A stretch of 64,000 bases of DNA from Clostridiales bacterium (GTDB lineage: Bacteria; Bacillota; Clostridia; Lachnospirales; Lachnospiraceae): positions 1 through 64,000 of the forward strand of contig JAHABX010000015.1 of assembly GCA_018376135.1 (NCBI GenBank), given 5' to 3'. Shown one piece after another: positions 43,854-52,507 of this stretch. Positions within the stretch are counted from its first letter, which is position 1. Each line of letters starts with the position of its first letter. The notes under the pieces were generated by a model that did not search any database, was not told where the DNA came from, and worked only from the letters and a program-made list of their open reading frames with translations. Both the position numbers and the translations under genes were made by a program.

Positions 43854-43978
43854 AACCTTTTCCTCCATACTCATATTCTAACCGGGTCTGCAGCTGTGCG
43901 CAACCCTTCATATTTAACTTTAAATTATTTTCTTTTTTCAGCACAGGATGCTCTCCCAACCTGTCCCGCTCTCGTATT

Positions 43979-43992
43979 TGCATAATTATACA
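43979..43992. promoter_or_regulatory. ArgR-type ARG box 1
   Basis: TGCATAATTATACA fits the core TGNAT-WWWW-ATNCA of ARG boxes exactly. It lies 126 bases upstream of argC and 146 upstream of argG, between the divergent arginine genes. Confidence 0.65.
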
Positions 43993-44039
43993 TATATTTT
44001 TCATTTTATGCAATACTTTTTTCTTAAAATTCATTTTTA

Positions 44040-44053
44040 TGTATAAAATTGCA
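44040..44053. promoter_or_regulatory. ArgR-type ARG box 2 next to the argG promoter
   Basis: TGTATAAAATTGCA matches the ARG core with one mismatch and ends just before the argG -35 hexamer. It is 61 bp from box 1. Confidence 0.5.
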
Positions 44054-44054
44054 C

Positions 44055-44083
44055 TTGCATTCCTTTCCAAGATGTTGTATAGT
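44055..44083 (+). promoter_or_regulatory. SigA promoter of argG
   Basis: TTGCAT (44055-44060), a 17-bp spacer and TATAGT (44078-44083). The leader to the ATG is about 48 bases. Confidence 0.7.
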
Positions 44084-44137
44084 AATATTCAGTTAAATGC
44101 GAGCAAAACATTACCTATACATATGGAGGAAATTAGT

Positions 44138-45367
44138 ATGAAAGAAAAAGTAGTTCTGGCTTATTCCGGCGGACTGGACACCACCGCCATCATCCCATGG
44201 TTAAAGGAGCATTTCGGCTACGAGGTTGTCTGCTGCTGTATCGACTGCGGACAGGGCAACGAGCTGGATGGTCTGGAGGAGAGAGCCAAATTATCCGGAG
44301 CTTCCAAATTATATATTGAAGACATTGTGGATGAATTTGCAGAAGATTACATCATGCCCTGTGTACAGGCAAATGCAGTCTATGAGAATAAATATTTACT
44401 GGGAACCTCTATGGCGCGTCCGGCAATCGCGAAGAAGCTTGTGGAGATCGCACGCAAGGAGAATGCCGTTGCCATCTGCCACGGTGCTACCGGAAAAGGA
44501 AATGACCAGATCCGTTTCGAGCTGGGCATCAAGGCACTTGCTCCGGATATCAAGATCATCGCTCCCTGGCGTATGACCGATGTATGGACCATGCAGTCCC
44601 GCGAAGATGAGATTGATTACTGCAAGCAGCACGGCATTGATCTTCCCTTCGATCACAGCCACAGCTACAGCCGTGACCGTAACTTATGGCATATCAGCCA
44701 CGAGGGTCTGGAGCTGGAGGATCCGGCAAACGAGCCGAACTACGAGCATATGCTGGTACTTGGCGTCACTCCGGAGAAAGCACCGGACGAAGGAGAGTAT
44801 GTGACCATGACCTTTGAAAAGGGTATCCCGGTTTCCGTAAACGGCAAAGAGATGAAGGTAGCCGACATTATCAAGGAGCTGAACCGCCTGGGCGGAAAGC
44901 ACGGCATCGGCATCGTTGATATCGTGGAAAACCGCGTAGTAGGCATGAAGTCCCGCGGTGTCTATGAGACTCCCGGCGGAACGATCCTTATGGAAGCTCA
45001 TCAGCAGTTAGAAGAGCTGGTTCTGGACCGTGCCACCATGGATGCGAAAAAGAACATGGCGAACCTCATGTCTCAGATCGTATACGAGGGAAAATGGTTC
45101 ACTCCGCTGCGTGAGGCAGTGCAGGCATTCGTGACCAGCACTCAGGAGTATGTGACCGGTGAGGTCAAATTCAAGCTCTACAAGGGCAACATCACCAAAG
45201 CAGGAACCACTTCCCCATACAGCCTCTACAGTGAGTCTCTTGCTTCCTTTACCACCGGCGACCTCTATGATCATCACGATGCAAGCGGATTCATCACCCT
45301 GTTCGGACTGCCGCTGAAGGTTCGTGCAATGAAGATGGCAGAAGCCAAAAAGAACTCCAACAAATAA
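44138..45367 (+). CDS. argG: Argininosuccinate synthase
   Basis: The 409-residue enzyme has the PP-loop AYSGGLDTTAIIPWL at residue 7 and ICHGATGKGNDQIRFE. Citrulline and aspartate sites occur in SYSRDRNLWHISHEGLELEDP and AYE-like contexts. It joins citrulline and aspartate with ATP. Start ATG 44138 follows GGAGGAAA; a longer frame from 44039 starts in the promoter. argH and the carbamoyltransferase gene are not in the window. Confidence 0.95.
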   Translation: MKEKVVLAYSGGLDTTAIIPWLKEHFGYEVVCCCIDCGQGNELDGLEERAKLSGASKLYIEDIVDEFAEDYIMPCVQANAVYENKYLLGTSMARPAIAKKLVEIARKENAVAICHGATGKGNDQIRFELGIKALAPDIKIIAPWRMTDVWTMQSREDEIDYCKQHGIDLPFDHSHSYSRDRNLWHISHEGLELEDPANEPNYEHMLVLGVTPEKAPDEGEYVTMTFEKGIPVSVNGKEMKVADIIKELNRLGGKHGIGIVDIVENRVVGMKSRGVYETPGGTILMEAHQQLEELVLDRATMDAKKNMANLMSQIVYEGKWFTPLREAVQAFVTSTQEYVTGEVKFKLYKGNITKAGTTSPYSLYSESLASFTTGDLYDHHDASGFITLFGLPLKVRAMKMAEAKKNSNK

Positions 45368-45380
45368 AAGCACATACAAA

Positions 45381-45416
45381 TACCCCGGTGAGATCATTCA
45401 CCGGGGTATCCTTTTG
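45381..45416 (+). terminator. Terminator of argG
   Basis: TACCCCGGTGA pairs with TCACCGGGGTA around a 6-nt loop, followed by TCCTTTTG. Confidence 0.85.
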
Positions 45417-45420
45417 CTTC

Positions 45421-45660
45421 CTATTCTTCAACAAGTGATGCCGTATATTCATCCAGCGCCGTCAGATCTGCGGTCACCGTACCGCTTCTCTGCTTTGTCT
45501 GATAAGAATCCACTGCCGAATAACCGATCCAGGCGCCAAGCGCTGCAACAACCAGCCCGCAGCAAATCCTGGTGATCATCGTGTTCCGTTTCTTCTTTGC
45601 CTGAATGGCTTTACGGTTCTTTTTCTGTTCTTTATAACGGTCTACTTTTTCCTGACTCAT
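45421..45660 (-). CDS. Small single-pass membrane protein, unknown
   Basis: This 79-residue protein has a very basic N-terminal helix (RYKEQKKNRKAIQAKKKRN), one transmembrane helix (about residues 30-50, with a CC pair) and a short acidic outside tail. The topology suggests inside-N, outside-C. I do not recognise the family. Start ATG 45660 is used because the ATG at 45666 lies too near AGAGG. It follows the DegV gene on the same strand with a 60-base gap. Confidence 0.55.
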   Translation of the reverse strand: MSQEKVDRYKEQKKNRKAIQAKKKRNTMITRICCGLVVAALGAWIGYSAVDSYQTKQRSGTVTADLTALDEYTASLVEE

Positions 45661-45720
45661 GTTCATTACCTCTCTGCACACATTTAATAGTAGTACTATA
45701 ACACATCTGTACAGATTTTT

Positions 45721-46560
45721 CTATACCACTACGATAATTCCGCCCTGAGCTGCATAAAGAGTGCTGACACCGGAAGTATTTACGATAAACACATCCTTCA
45801 CCTTCACCGTCTTCAGGATCTCATCCCGGACAAGCTCTGCACGTTCCTGATTATTGCAGTGCGTGATTCCCACGATCTTCTCTTCCGGATTCTTCACTTC
45901 CTCCGCCATGGTCTCCACCATCTTGCGAAGCGCCTTCTGCATGCCCCGTGCCTGCCCAAGCTGAATGATCGTTCCCTGTTCTGTAGCTCCCATGACCGGT
46001 TTAATATTCAGAGCAGTCGCCACCAGTGCCTTTACCCCGCTCAGACGTCCGTTCTTCCTCAGATTCTCCAGCGTCTCCAGAACAAAATAGGTGTTCATAT
46101 CCGTAATAAACGCTTCAACGGTCTCCACCACCTTCTCAAAGTCCATCCCGGCTTCCTCGCACTCCTGGATCTTCAGTGCGATCTGCGTCTCTCCCACCGA
46201 TGCAGAACGGGAATTAAATACATATACTTTCTTCTCCGGATGATCCTCCTGGAACAGGTTCTTGCCCAGAACCGCACTGTTATAGGACCCGCTCAGCTCT
46301 GCCGACAGGGTAACTGCATACAGATGCTCTGCTCCACAGTCATATGCCTCCCGGTATACCTCCGGAGACGGACAGCTTGACTTGGGGCAATTCGGGCTTG
46401 CTTCCATCTTCTTCAGGAACGCAAGGCGGTCAAAACTGTCATCATCCACAAATTCCTCTCCGTCTATATCCAAACGAAGCGCTGCATGGGTAAAATGAGG
46501 ATCCTTCTTCATCTCCTCCGTAAATTCTCCACAACTGTCCACAACAATTCTGTAACTCAT
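45721..46560 (-). CDS. DegV family fatty-acid-binding protein
   Basis: The 279-residue DegV protein has IVVDSCGEFTEEM at the start, SAELSGSYNSAVLG, NSRSASVGETQIAL and LRKNGRLSGVKALVA, which line the fatty-acid pocket. FakB-type DegV proteins present fatty acids to a FakA kinase; no kinase gene is near. Start ATG 46560 follows GAAGGATGG. Confidence 0.88.
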   Translation of the reverse strand: MSYRIVVDSCGEFTEEMKKDPHFTHAALRLDIDGEEFVDDDSFDRLAFLKKMEASPNCPKSSCPSPEVYREAYDCGAEHLYAVTLSAELSGSYNSAVLGKNLFQEDHPEKKVYVFNSRSASVGETQIALKIQECEEAGMDFEKVVETVEAFITDMNTYFVLETLENLRKNGRLSGVKALVATALNIKPVMGATEQGTIIQLGQARGMQKALRKMVETMAEEVKNPEEKIVGITHCNNQERAELVRDEILKTVKVKDVFIVNTSGVSTLYAAQGGIIVVV

Positions 46561-46665
46561 ATCTGATACCATCCTTCTATCTATGATTTTATCCGTTCAT
46601 CTAAGATGTAGTTTTCAATACCATATTATAGTATCACAATATTCCCCCATATGCAAGCAAATCCG

Positions 46666-47955
46666 CTAACAGGTATAGTACAGTCTTATCATATCTGTCA
46701 GTGCCTTTTCATCCCTGACTCCCATCAGCTCCCGGGCAGAGTGCATGGCAAGCACCGGAATCCCCACATCCACCACAGGAACCGGAACCATACTGGACGC
46801 AATAGAGCCAAGCGTGCTTCCCGCAGTTCCATCCGACCGATTGAAAAACTTGGTATACGGGATCTCTTCCTGCATACAAAGCTGCTGGACAATGGCAATG
46901 GCACGGCTGTCCGTTGCATAGGACTGGCTGCACGCCTCCTTGATACAGAAGCCCTGATTCAGCGGGCTTGCATTGGTCAGATCCATCTTTTCCGGATAAT
47001 TGGGATGGAAGGCATGCCCAACATCCACAGAAAGCATCATGCTGTCCTGAAGGTTCTGCAGGAACTGTACCCGCTCCTGAGACAGTCCCAGACTTATCTT
47101 CTCCAGGACCATGGACAAAAGCATGGAGCCCGCCCCCTGCTTTGTCCGGCTGCCAATCTCCTCATGATCAAAGAAAGCCGCCACATTGATGCCGTCCCTG
47201 CCGCCCCTGATCATTCCTGTAAGAATTGCCTGTACACTGGACAGATTATCGATTCTGGGCGCCGAGATCAAATCTCTCTTCATCCCCACATAATCCGGCG
47301 TATCCGCATTATACAGCCCGATCTCATAATCCAGGATCTCCTCAGGGCTTACCTGAAGCTGCTCTGCAAGCATTTCCTTAAAAAAGCTTCCGGAAAACGC
47401 TTCTCCTCCGGCTCCTGCCACAGGCAGCAGCTCCTTTTGCCTGTTCAGCTCCACGCCTTTATTGACCTCCCGGTTCAGATGAACGGCAAGATTGGGGATC
47501 ACAAAGAGCGGTCTCCGAAAATCCACCAGACGGATCTGCGGCCGGAAAAGATCATCACTCTTCAGTGCCACTCTGCCTGCCGCCGACAGGGGACGGTCCA
47601 TCCACGTATTCAGGATCGCCCCTCCGTAGAGTTCCACATTCAGCTGGGCATATCCATTTCTTATAATTTCCGGATTCTGCTTCAGCCGGAATCCCGGAAA
47701 ATCCGTATGGGCAGCCGCAATCCGGTATCCGTTCTGATTCTCCTGATGCTCACCCACCGAGAAGGCAATTACCGTGGACTCCTGCTGTACCACATAATAT
47801 CTGCCTCCCGCCTCCAGGCTCCAGGGACGGCTCATCATAAGCCGTTCATAACCCGCCTCCTGAAGCTGCTGTACGACCTCTCCCGCCACATGGCAGGGTG
47901 AAGTTCCCTTGTCCAAAAGCTGAAAAAGCTGTTCCATGTCATCCATTTTTCTCAT
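46666..47955 (-). CDS. M18-family aminopeptidase
   Basis: The 429-residue metallopeptidase has metal ligands in RIAAAHTDFPGFRLK (His, Asp), AAFFDHEEIGSRTKQGAGS (Asp-His-Glu-Glu) and a C-terminal PVLAMHSARE histidine. The insertion with NLAVHLNR is typical of M18 dodecamers. It removes N-terminal, often acidic or neutral, residues in the cytosol. Start ATG 47955 follows GGAGG; an ATG at 47970 overlaps that site. Confidence 0.9.
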   Translation of the reverse strand: MRKMDDMEQLFQLLDKGTSPCHVAGEVVQQLQEAGYERLMMSRPWSLEAGGRYYVVQQESTVIAFSVGEHQENQNGYRIAAAHTDFPGFRLKQNPEIIRNGYAQLNVELYGGAILNTWMDRPLSAAGRVALKSDDLFRPQIRLVDFRRPLFVIPNLAVHLNREVNKGVELNRQKELLPVAGAGGEAFSGSFFKEMLAEQLQVSPEEILDYEIGLYNADTPDYVGMKRDLISAPRIDNLSSVQAILTGMIRGGRDGINVAAFFDHEEIGSRTKQGAGSMLLSMVLEKISLGLSQERVQFLQNLQDSMMLSVDVGHAFHPNYPEKMDLTNASPLNQGFCIKEACSQSYATDSRAIAIVQQLCMQEEIPYTKFFNRSDGTAGSTLGSIASSMVPVPVVDVGIPVLAMHSARELMGVRDEKALTDMIRLYYTC

Positions 47956-48060
47956 TTTTACCTCCATCACGCTCCTGATGCCTGTTATTCAAAAACAGTA
48001 TAGCAAATCCCGGCGATTTCATCTATAATCAAATCAACAGAAACCAACAGGAGGTATCCC

Positions 48061-48558
48061 ATGATCGCTTTACAGATCGCCGACATCAAATCCTTTATGA
48101 AAAAACTGCTGCTCAGTGAATCCTTTGACCGTTTTCTCCTTCTGGAGGGCAGCATCACGACTTATAATACCTTTCATATCGATGGTTCCCTGCAGAGATC
48201 CTACTACACCCGGGAAGAACAGGAAAATCTGGGTGAACGCACATTGTCTTTCTGGGGAGAGGTACGTCCCTTCTGCCTGGAGCTGATCAGGGGAAAAAGG
48301 ACGCCTCTCGCCTTTCGTTTCACCTTCCGGCTCTCTTCCGGCAACGTGGAGCGGCTGCTCTCCCAGACGGGCATTCAGATCCCCGCTGAACAGATAAACG
48401 GTCTTCTCATGAATCTGCGCTACGACGGGCATTCCCTGCAGTGTACCACCGGAACCTCCCTTGCCGTCTTCACCATGGACAAAAAACTGGACCATGCCTG
48501 GGATGACATGGTCCAAAGATACTTCCGTCAGATGGAAATCCCCTTCGAGACGGTCTGA
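48061..48558 (+). CDS. DUF5721-like protein
   Basis: The 165-residue protein begins MIALQIADIKSFMKKLL and resembles, from memory, the DUF5721 family found in Lachnospiraceae. It contains FHIDGSLQRSYYTREEQ and a tail with HAWDDMVQRYFRQMEIPFE. No catalytic pattern or membrane segment is visible. AGGAGG precedes the ATG. It is divergent from the M18 gene and convergent with htpG. Function is unknown. Confidence 0.7.
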   Translation: MIALQIADIKSFMKKLLLSESFDRFLLLEGSITTYNTFHIDGSLQRSYYTREEQENLGERTLSFWGEVRPFCLELIRGKRTPLAFRFTFRLSSGNVERLLSQTGIQIPAEQINGLLMNLRYDGHSLQCTTGTSLAVFTMDKKLDHAWDDMVQRYFRQMEIPFETV

Positions 48559-48560
48559 TT

Positions 48561-50600
48561 TTATTTCGTCAAGAGCATCATGATCTCGTTGCTCCGGCTG
48601 ATGAACTTTGTCATCGCTTCCGGGGCAAGCGGCTGATGGCTGATCATTGCCAGATCGTAGAGCTGCTCGCAGATCATTCCCGCATGCTCACCTTCCGGGT
48701 TCTCAAACAGATACTTCACAAGCGCATTGTTCGCATTCAGCACAAGAGTGGTGGTCGTACCGAACATGGACGGATCCATACCATACATGTTGTACATCTT
48801 CATCATCTCCTGCATCCTGCGGTTCTCCTCAGAGAGGGTCATCACAGAAGAGATGTTCTCATTCTTCAGCTTCTCCACCTTTACTTCCAGCTTCTCATTA
48901 TTCAAAGCCTTACGGAACAGGGCGGTCAGTGCATCCGTCTCATCCTTCAGTGCTTCTGCATCCACTTCTTCCTTCATGGACTCGGTCACATCCGCATCGA
49001 TACGCTGGAATTTTACAAGCTCATTCTTTGCTTCGATATGGCTGATAAACGGGTTGTCAATGTTGTGCTTTAAGATCACCGCATTCATATTCTGCTCGCG
49101 GAACATATTGATATACTGGCTCTGCTGTACCTCATCGGTCACGTAGTAGATCGTCGTCTTAGGAGCTTCTTCCTTTGACTCCTCACTGCCCTCTGCAGCG
49201 GCTTCTGCCTCGTCCTTCGGTTCATCACCCAGGTATTCCTTCATGGTCGTATATTTGCCGTCCAGATCCTTGAACAGGACATAATCCATCATACGCTCAC
49301 AGAACTTCTCATCCTTGATGCAGCCAAACTTGATAAACGGATTGATATCATCCCAGTATTTCTCATAATTCTCACGGTCCGTCTTGCACATACCGCTTAA
49401 CCGATCCGCTACCTTCTTGGTGATATAATCAGAGATCTTCTTCACAAATCCGTCATTCTGAAGTGCGCTTCTGGATACATTCAGCGGAAGATCCGGACAG
49501 TCGATCACACCCTTTAACAGAAGCAGGAACTCCGGAATCACTTCCTTGATGTTATCTGCGATAAATACCTGATTGTTATACAGCTTGATCGTTCCCTCAA
49601 TGGATTCATATTCCATATTGATCTTCGGGAAGTACAGGATGCCCTTTAAGTTGAACGGATAGTCCATATTCAGATGGATCCAGAACAGAGGCTCCTTGTA
49701 ATCCATAAATACCTTGCGGTAGAACTCCTTGTACTCCTCCTCGGTACACTCATTCGGATGCTTGGTCCACAGAGGCTTCGTATCACTTAAAGATACGGGA
49801 CGCTTGTTGATCTTTACCTTATCTCTTGCCGGAGATACTTCTTTTACTTCCTTCGTACCATCCTCGTTCTCGATCTCCTCCGTCTTCGCATCCTCATGGA
49901 TATGCTCAACGACTACATCGTCCTCCGTCAGCTCGCTCTCGTCGATCTCTTCATATTCCTGCTCCGCATTCTCTTTTGCCAGGAAGATCTCCACCGGCAT
50001 GAAGGAACAATATTTGGAAATAACCTCACGGGCCCGGTATTCATTGGCAAATTCCAGACTCTCTTCGTTCAGGAACAGGGTGATCTCCGTACCGACCGTC
50101 TCTCTTTGTCCGGTCGCCATGGAGAACTCCGTACCACCGTCACATTCCCAGTGTACCGGCTCCGCCCCTTCCTTGTAGGAAAGCGTATCGATATGCACCT
50201 CATCTGCTACCATGAAAGCAGAATAGAAGCCCAGACCAAAGTGTCCGATGATCTGATCCTCGTTGGTCTTGTCCTTGTACTGTGCCAGGAAATCCGTCGC
50301 ACCGGAAAAAGCGATCTGATTGATATACTCCTCCACCTCATCTGCAGTCATACCAAGACCGTTATCGATGAATTTCAGAGTTTTCTCGTCCGGATTCACC
50401 AATACCTGCACCTGCGGCTTATACTTCTCCGGCAGAGTATACTCTCCCATCATATCCAGCTTCTTCAGCTTGGTAATGGCATCACATCCGTTGGATACCA
50501 GCTCACGGAAGAAAATATCGTGATCAGAATACAGCCACTTCTTAATAATAGGAAAAATATTGTCACTGTTAATAGAAAGATTACCATGCTTTTCGCTCAT
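48561..50600 (-). CDS. htpG: Hsp90 chaperone HtpG
   Basis: The 679-residue protein has the GHKL ATPase domain (FFRELVSNGCDAITKL, DNGLGMTADEV, GHFGLGFYSAFMVAD), a middle domain (LFWIHLNMDYPF, SRSALQND-type segment LPLNVSRSALQNDG) and a C-terminal dimer domain. A charged linker (about residues 215-260) is longer than in E. coli. It remodels client proteins under stress. A perfect CIRCE element and strong promoter upstream imply heat-shock control by HrcA. Confidence 0.95.
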   Translation of the reverse strand: MSEKHGNLSINSDNIFPIIKKWLYSDHDIFFRELVSNGCDAITKLKKLDMMGEYTLPEKYKPQVQVLVNPDEKTLKFIDNGLGMTADEVEEYINQIAFSGATDFLAQYKDKTNEDQIIGHFGLGFYSAFMVADEVHIDTLSYKEGAEPVHWECDGGTEFSMATGQRETVGTEITLFLNEESLEFANEYRAREVISKYCSFMPVEIFLAKENAEQEYEEIDESELTEDDVVVEHIHEDAKTEEIENEDGTKEVKEVSPARDKVKINKRPVSLSDTKPLWTKHPNECTEEEYKEFYRKVFMDYKEPLFWIHLNMDYPFNLKGILYFPKINMEYESIEGTIKLYNNQVFIADNIKEVIPEFLLLLKGVIDCPDLPLNVSRSALQNDGFVKKISDYITKKVADRLSGMCKTDRENYEKYWDDINPFIKFGCIKDEKFCERMMDYVLFKDLDGKYTTMKEYLGDEPKDEAEAAAEGSEESKEEAPKTTIYYVTDEVQQSQYINMFREQNMNAVILKHNIDNPFISHIEAKNELVKFQRIDADVTESMKEEVDAEALKDETDALTALFRKALNNEKLEVKVEKLKNENISSVMTLSEENRRMQEMMKMYNMYGMDPSMFGTTTTLVLNANNALVKYLFENPEGEHAGMICEQLYDLAMISHQPLAPEAMTKFISRSNEIMMLLTK

Positions 50601-50641
50601 TTTTCACACTGCCTTTCTTGATCTGAAAATCTTTTATATGT

Positions 50642-50670
50642 ACTATAAGCCTGTTCCCGTCAAAAGTCAA
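50642..50670 (-). promoter_or_regulatory. SigA promoter of htpG
   Basis: On the minus strand TTGACT (50670-50665) and TATAGT (50647-50642) are separated by 17 bp. Confidence 0.75.
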
Positions 50671-50677
50671 GATTTTT

Positions 50678-50704
50678 TTAGCACTCATTTCATCTGAGTG
50701 CTAA
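50678..50704. promoter_or_regulatory. CIRCE element (HrcA operator)
   Basis: TTAGCACTC-N9-GAGTGCTAA is a perfect match to the CIRCE consensus. It lies seven bases upstream of the htpG -35 hexamer in the divergent region with the cytidylate-kinase-like gene. Confidence 0.95.
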
Positions 50705-50754
50705 TAATCTTCTCGCCCCATGTAAGATATTTTCCAAATCAGCCACATCTTTTG

Positions 50755-50783
50755 TTGTTTCTGTCTATATTCCATGATATAAT
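50755..50783 (+). promoter_or_regulatory. Promoter of the cytidylate-kinase-like gene
   Basis: TTGTTT, a 17-bp spacer and a perfect TATAAT (50778-50783) precede the AAAGGAG site. Confidence 0.65.
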
Positions 50784-50823
50784 AAAAGAAAATTTATAAC
50801 TTTTCCATAAAGGAGTGGTGTTG

Positions 50824-51453
50824 ATGTCAAAGAAATTTACGATTACACTGGGACGTGAATGCGGTGCGGGTGCTACACCCATTGCAGAAATACTGTCAAA
50901 GGAACTGAATATCCCGTACTATCACAAAGACATATTCCGTATGGTCTCTGACAAGAGCGGCGTTCTGGAGGAGTTCTTCCATGTCAATAATGAACGTACC
51001 GGAAACAACCTGCTGTATAAGATCATCAAGGATCTGAACCCGAAGGATCAGAAGCCTTCCCTTGGCAAGGATATCGTTTCTCCGGATAACCTGTTCCGCT
51101 TCCAGTCCGAGCTGATCCGGGAGCTTGCAGACAACGAGACCTGTATCATCGTCGGCCGCTGTGCAGATTATGTGCTGAAGGATTACAGCAACGTTGTCAA
51201 CGTCTTCGCCTGCGGCAGCCCTGAGTCCAAGATCCACCTGATGATGCGCACCTTTTCCCTGGAACGCTATGCGGCAATCGACCGGATCCGCGAGACAGAC
51301 AAGCAGCGCAGCAAATATTACAATTACTATACGGGAAGAACCTGGGGAGCAGCTTCCAATTATGATCTGTGCCTGAATACCGGCGATATGACCATCGAGC
51401 AGGCGGCAAATCAGGTGATCTTCTATCTGAAGCAGAAAGGATACATAGATTAA
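50824..51453 (+). CDS. Cytidylate kinase-like family protein
   Basis: The 209-residue P-loop-related protein has ITLGRECGAGATPIAEILSKELNIPYY in place of a standard GxGKS loop, then ETCIIVGRCADYVLKDY and RIRETDKQRSKYYNYYTG (lid arginines). This is the cytidylate-kinase-like family of Clostridia, of unverified substrate. Genuine Cmk has GPAGAGKST, so the altered loop argues for a different nucleotide or role. Start ATG 50824 follows AAAGGAG; the GTG codons upstream overlap that site. Confidence 0.82.
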   Translation: MSKKFTITLGRECGAGATPIAEILSKELNIPYYHKDIFRMVSDKSGVLEEFFHVNNERTGNNLLYKIIKDLNPKDQKPSLGKDIVSPDNLFRFQSELIRELADNETCIIVGRCADYVLKDYSNVVNVFACGSPESKIHLMMRTFSLERYAAIDRIRETDKQRSKYYNYYTGRTWGAASNYDLCLNTGDMTIEQAANQVIFYLKQKGYID

Positions 51454-51464
51454 CAATATGCACG

Positions 51465-51495
51465 AAAAAAGCTCTTGCAGTTGCAAGAGCTTTTT
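51465..51495. terminator. Bidirectional terminator
   Basis: AGCTCTTGCA pairs with TGCAAGAGCT with A/T-runs on both sides. It serves the kinase-like gene on the plus strand and the tRNA-Leu pair on the minus strand. Confidence 0.85.
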
Positions 51496-51496
51496 A

Positions 51497-51581
51497 TGCG
51501 GAAGAAGGGACTTGAACCCTCACGAGCGTAACGCTCACAAGAACCTGAATCTTGCTCGTCTGCCAATTCCGACACTTCCGC
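51497..51581 (-). tRNA. tRNA-Leu (CAG)
   Basis: An 85-nt class II tRNA with acceptor GCGGAAG/CTTCCGC, a long variable arm (TGAGCGTTACGCTCG) and the anticodon stem-loop CAAGA-TTCAGGT-TCTTG giving CAG. CCA is not encoded. The copy at 51870-51954 is the same sequence. Confidence 0.95.
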
Positions 51582-51621
51582 AGACCGTATGAATTTTTGT
51601 CTCAGAGCTCATACTCTCTGA

Positions 51622-51705
51622 TGCGGAAGATGGGACTTGAACCCACACGACCTAACGGTCACAAGATCCTTAGTCTTGCTCGTCTGCCAATTCCGACACT
51701 TCCGC
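51622..51705 (-). tRNA. tRNA-Leu (TAA)
   Basis: An 84-nt class II tRNA with the loop CTAAGGA (anticodon TAA) and variable arm TGACCGTTAGGTCG. It is the first gene of a two-tRNA transcript with the CAG copy downstream. Confidence 0.95.
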
Positions 51706-51740
51706 AAACCGTTGTGTTTTTTAACGACTCAACGATAGCT

Positions 51741-51769
51741 ATTATAGCACCGGGTACGCCTTACGTCAA
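51741..51769 (-). promoter_or_regulatory. Promoter of the two-tRNA transcript
   Basis: TTGACG (51769-51764), a 17-bp spacer and TATAAT (51746-51741) on the minus strand. Confidence 0.75.
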
Positions 51770-51834
51770 TACCCTTTTTTCAAAAAAATAATTTTTTTGC
51801 TCTTTTTTCGCTCTTGCTGCATCGTTAAACGAAG

Positions 51835-51860
51835 AAAAAAACTCCTGCATGAACAGGAGT
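51835..51860 (-). terminator. Terminator of the upstream tRNA-Leu
   Basis: On the minus strand ACTCCTG pairs with CAGGAGT and is followed by TTTTTT, ten bases after the tRNA at 51870-51954. Confidence 0.85.
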
Positions 51861-51869
51861 CTTCTCTCA

Positions 51870-51954
51870 TGCGGAAGAAGGGACTTGAACCCTCACGAGC
51901 GTAACGCTCACAAGAACCTGAATCTTGCTCGTCTGCCAATTCCGACACTTCCGC
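51870..51954 (-). tRNA. tRNA-Leu (CAG), second identical copy
   Basis: Same 85-nt sequence as 51497-51581, with its own promoter and terminator. Confidence 0.95.
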
Positions 51955-51966
51955 ATCACGAACCAT

Positions 51967-51995
51967 ATAATACCCTATCTTGACGAAAATGTCAA
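51967..51995 (-). promoter_or_regulatory. Promoter of the second tRNA-Leu (CAG)
   Basis: Consensus TTGACA (51995-51990), a 17-bp spacer and TATTAT (51972-51967) on the minus strand. Confidence 0.75.
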
Positions 51996-52102
51996 ATATT
52001 TTTAAAATGTATTTGAAATAATACTCTTCGTAGATTCTATTTATAGTGGGTTTCAAAGTATCATTTAATTAAGCACTTCGCTATCGAAAGGAAGGTATAA
52101 AT

Positions 52103-52423
52103 ATGGATTATCATGCATTAGGAAAAAGGATTCGTGAGGAACGTCTGAGACTGAACCTGACCCAGGAAAAGCTCGCCGAGGAGGTTGGTGTATCCACCGC
52201 TTATATTGGTCAGATTGAGAGAGGCGAGAGAAGCCTGACCCTGGACAAGCTGGTCAAGGTCGTTAACCGCCTGGGAGTCACCATTGACTTCCTGCTGGCT
52301 GATTATGTAATCGCTACGGATGATACCAGTATGAATCTGCTGATTCAGCTCATGCACGACCGTACCGCTGAGGAGAAGACTCTTGCAATCAATCTTCTGA
52401 AGGTACTCTTTGCCGGCAAATAA
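52103..52423 (+). CDS. XRE-family (Cro/CI) transcriptional regulator
   Basis: The 106-residue protein has a helix-turn-helix (LGKRIREERLRLNLTQEKLAEEVGVSTAYIGQIERGER, about residues 6-43) and a C-terminal helical segment (EEKTLAINLLKVLF). AAAGGAAGG precedes the ATG. Its targets are unknown. It is monocistronic and ends in a strong bidirectional terminator. Confidence 0.88.
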   Translation: MDYHALGKRIREERLRLNLTQEKLAEEVGVSTAYIGQIERGERSLTLDKLVKVVNRLGVTIDFLLADYVIATDDTSMNLLIQLMHDRTAEEKTLAINLLKVLFAGK

Positions 52424-52443
52424 TTTCCGCATACGATTCCGCA

Positions 52444-52500
52444 AAAAAGTCCCGACCGGAGAATTCCAGAACGAGAATTCCCCAGCCGGGATTTTTATTT
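52444..52500. terminator. Bidirectional terminator between XRE gene and CobW-OB gene
   Basis: TCCCG-CCGG-GAATTC pairs with GAATTC-CC-GCCGGGA, with A-run and T-run flanks. Confidence 0.8.
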
Positions 52501-52507
52501 GCTCTCT

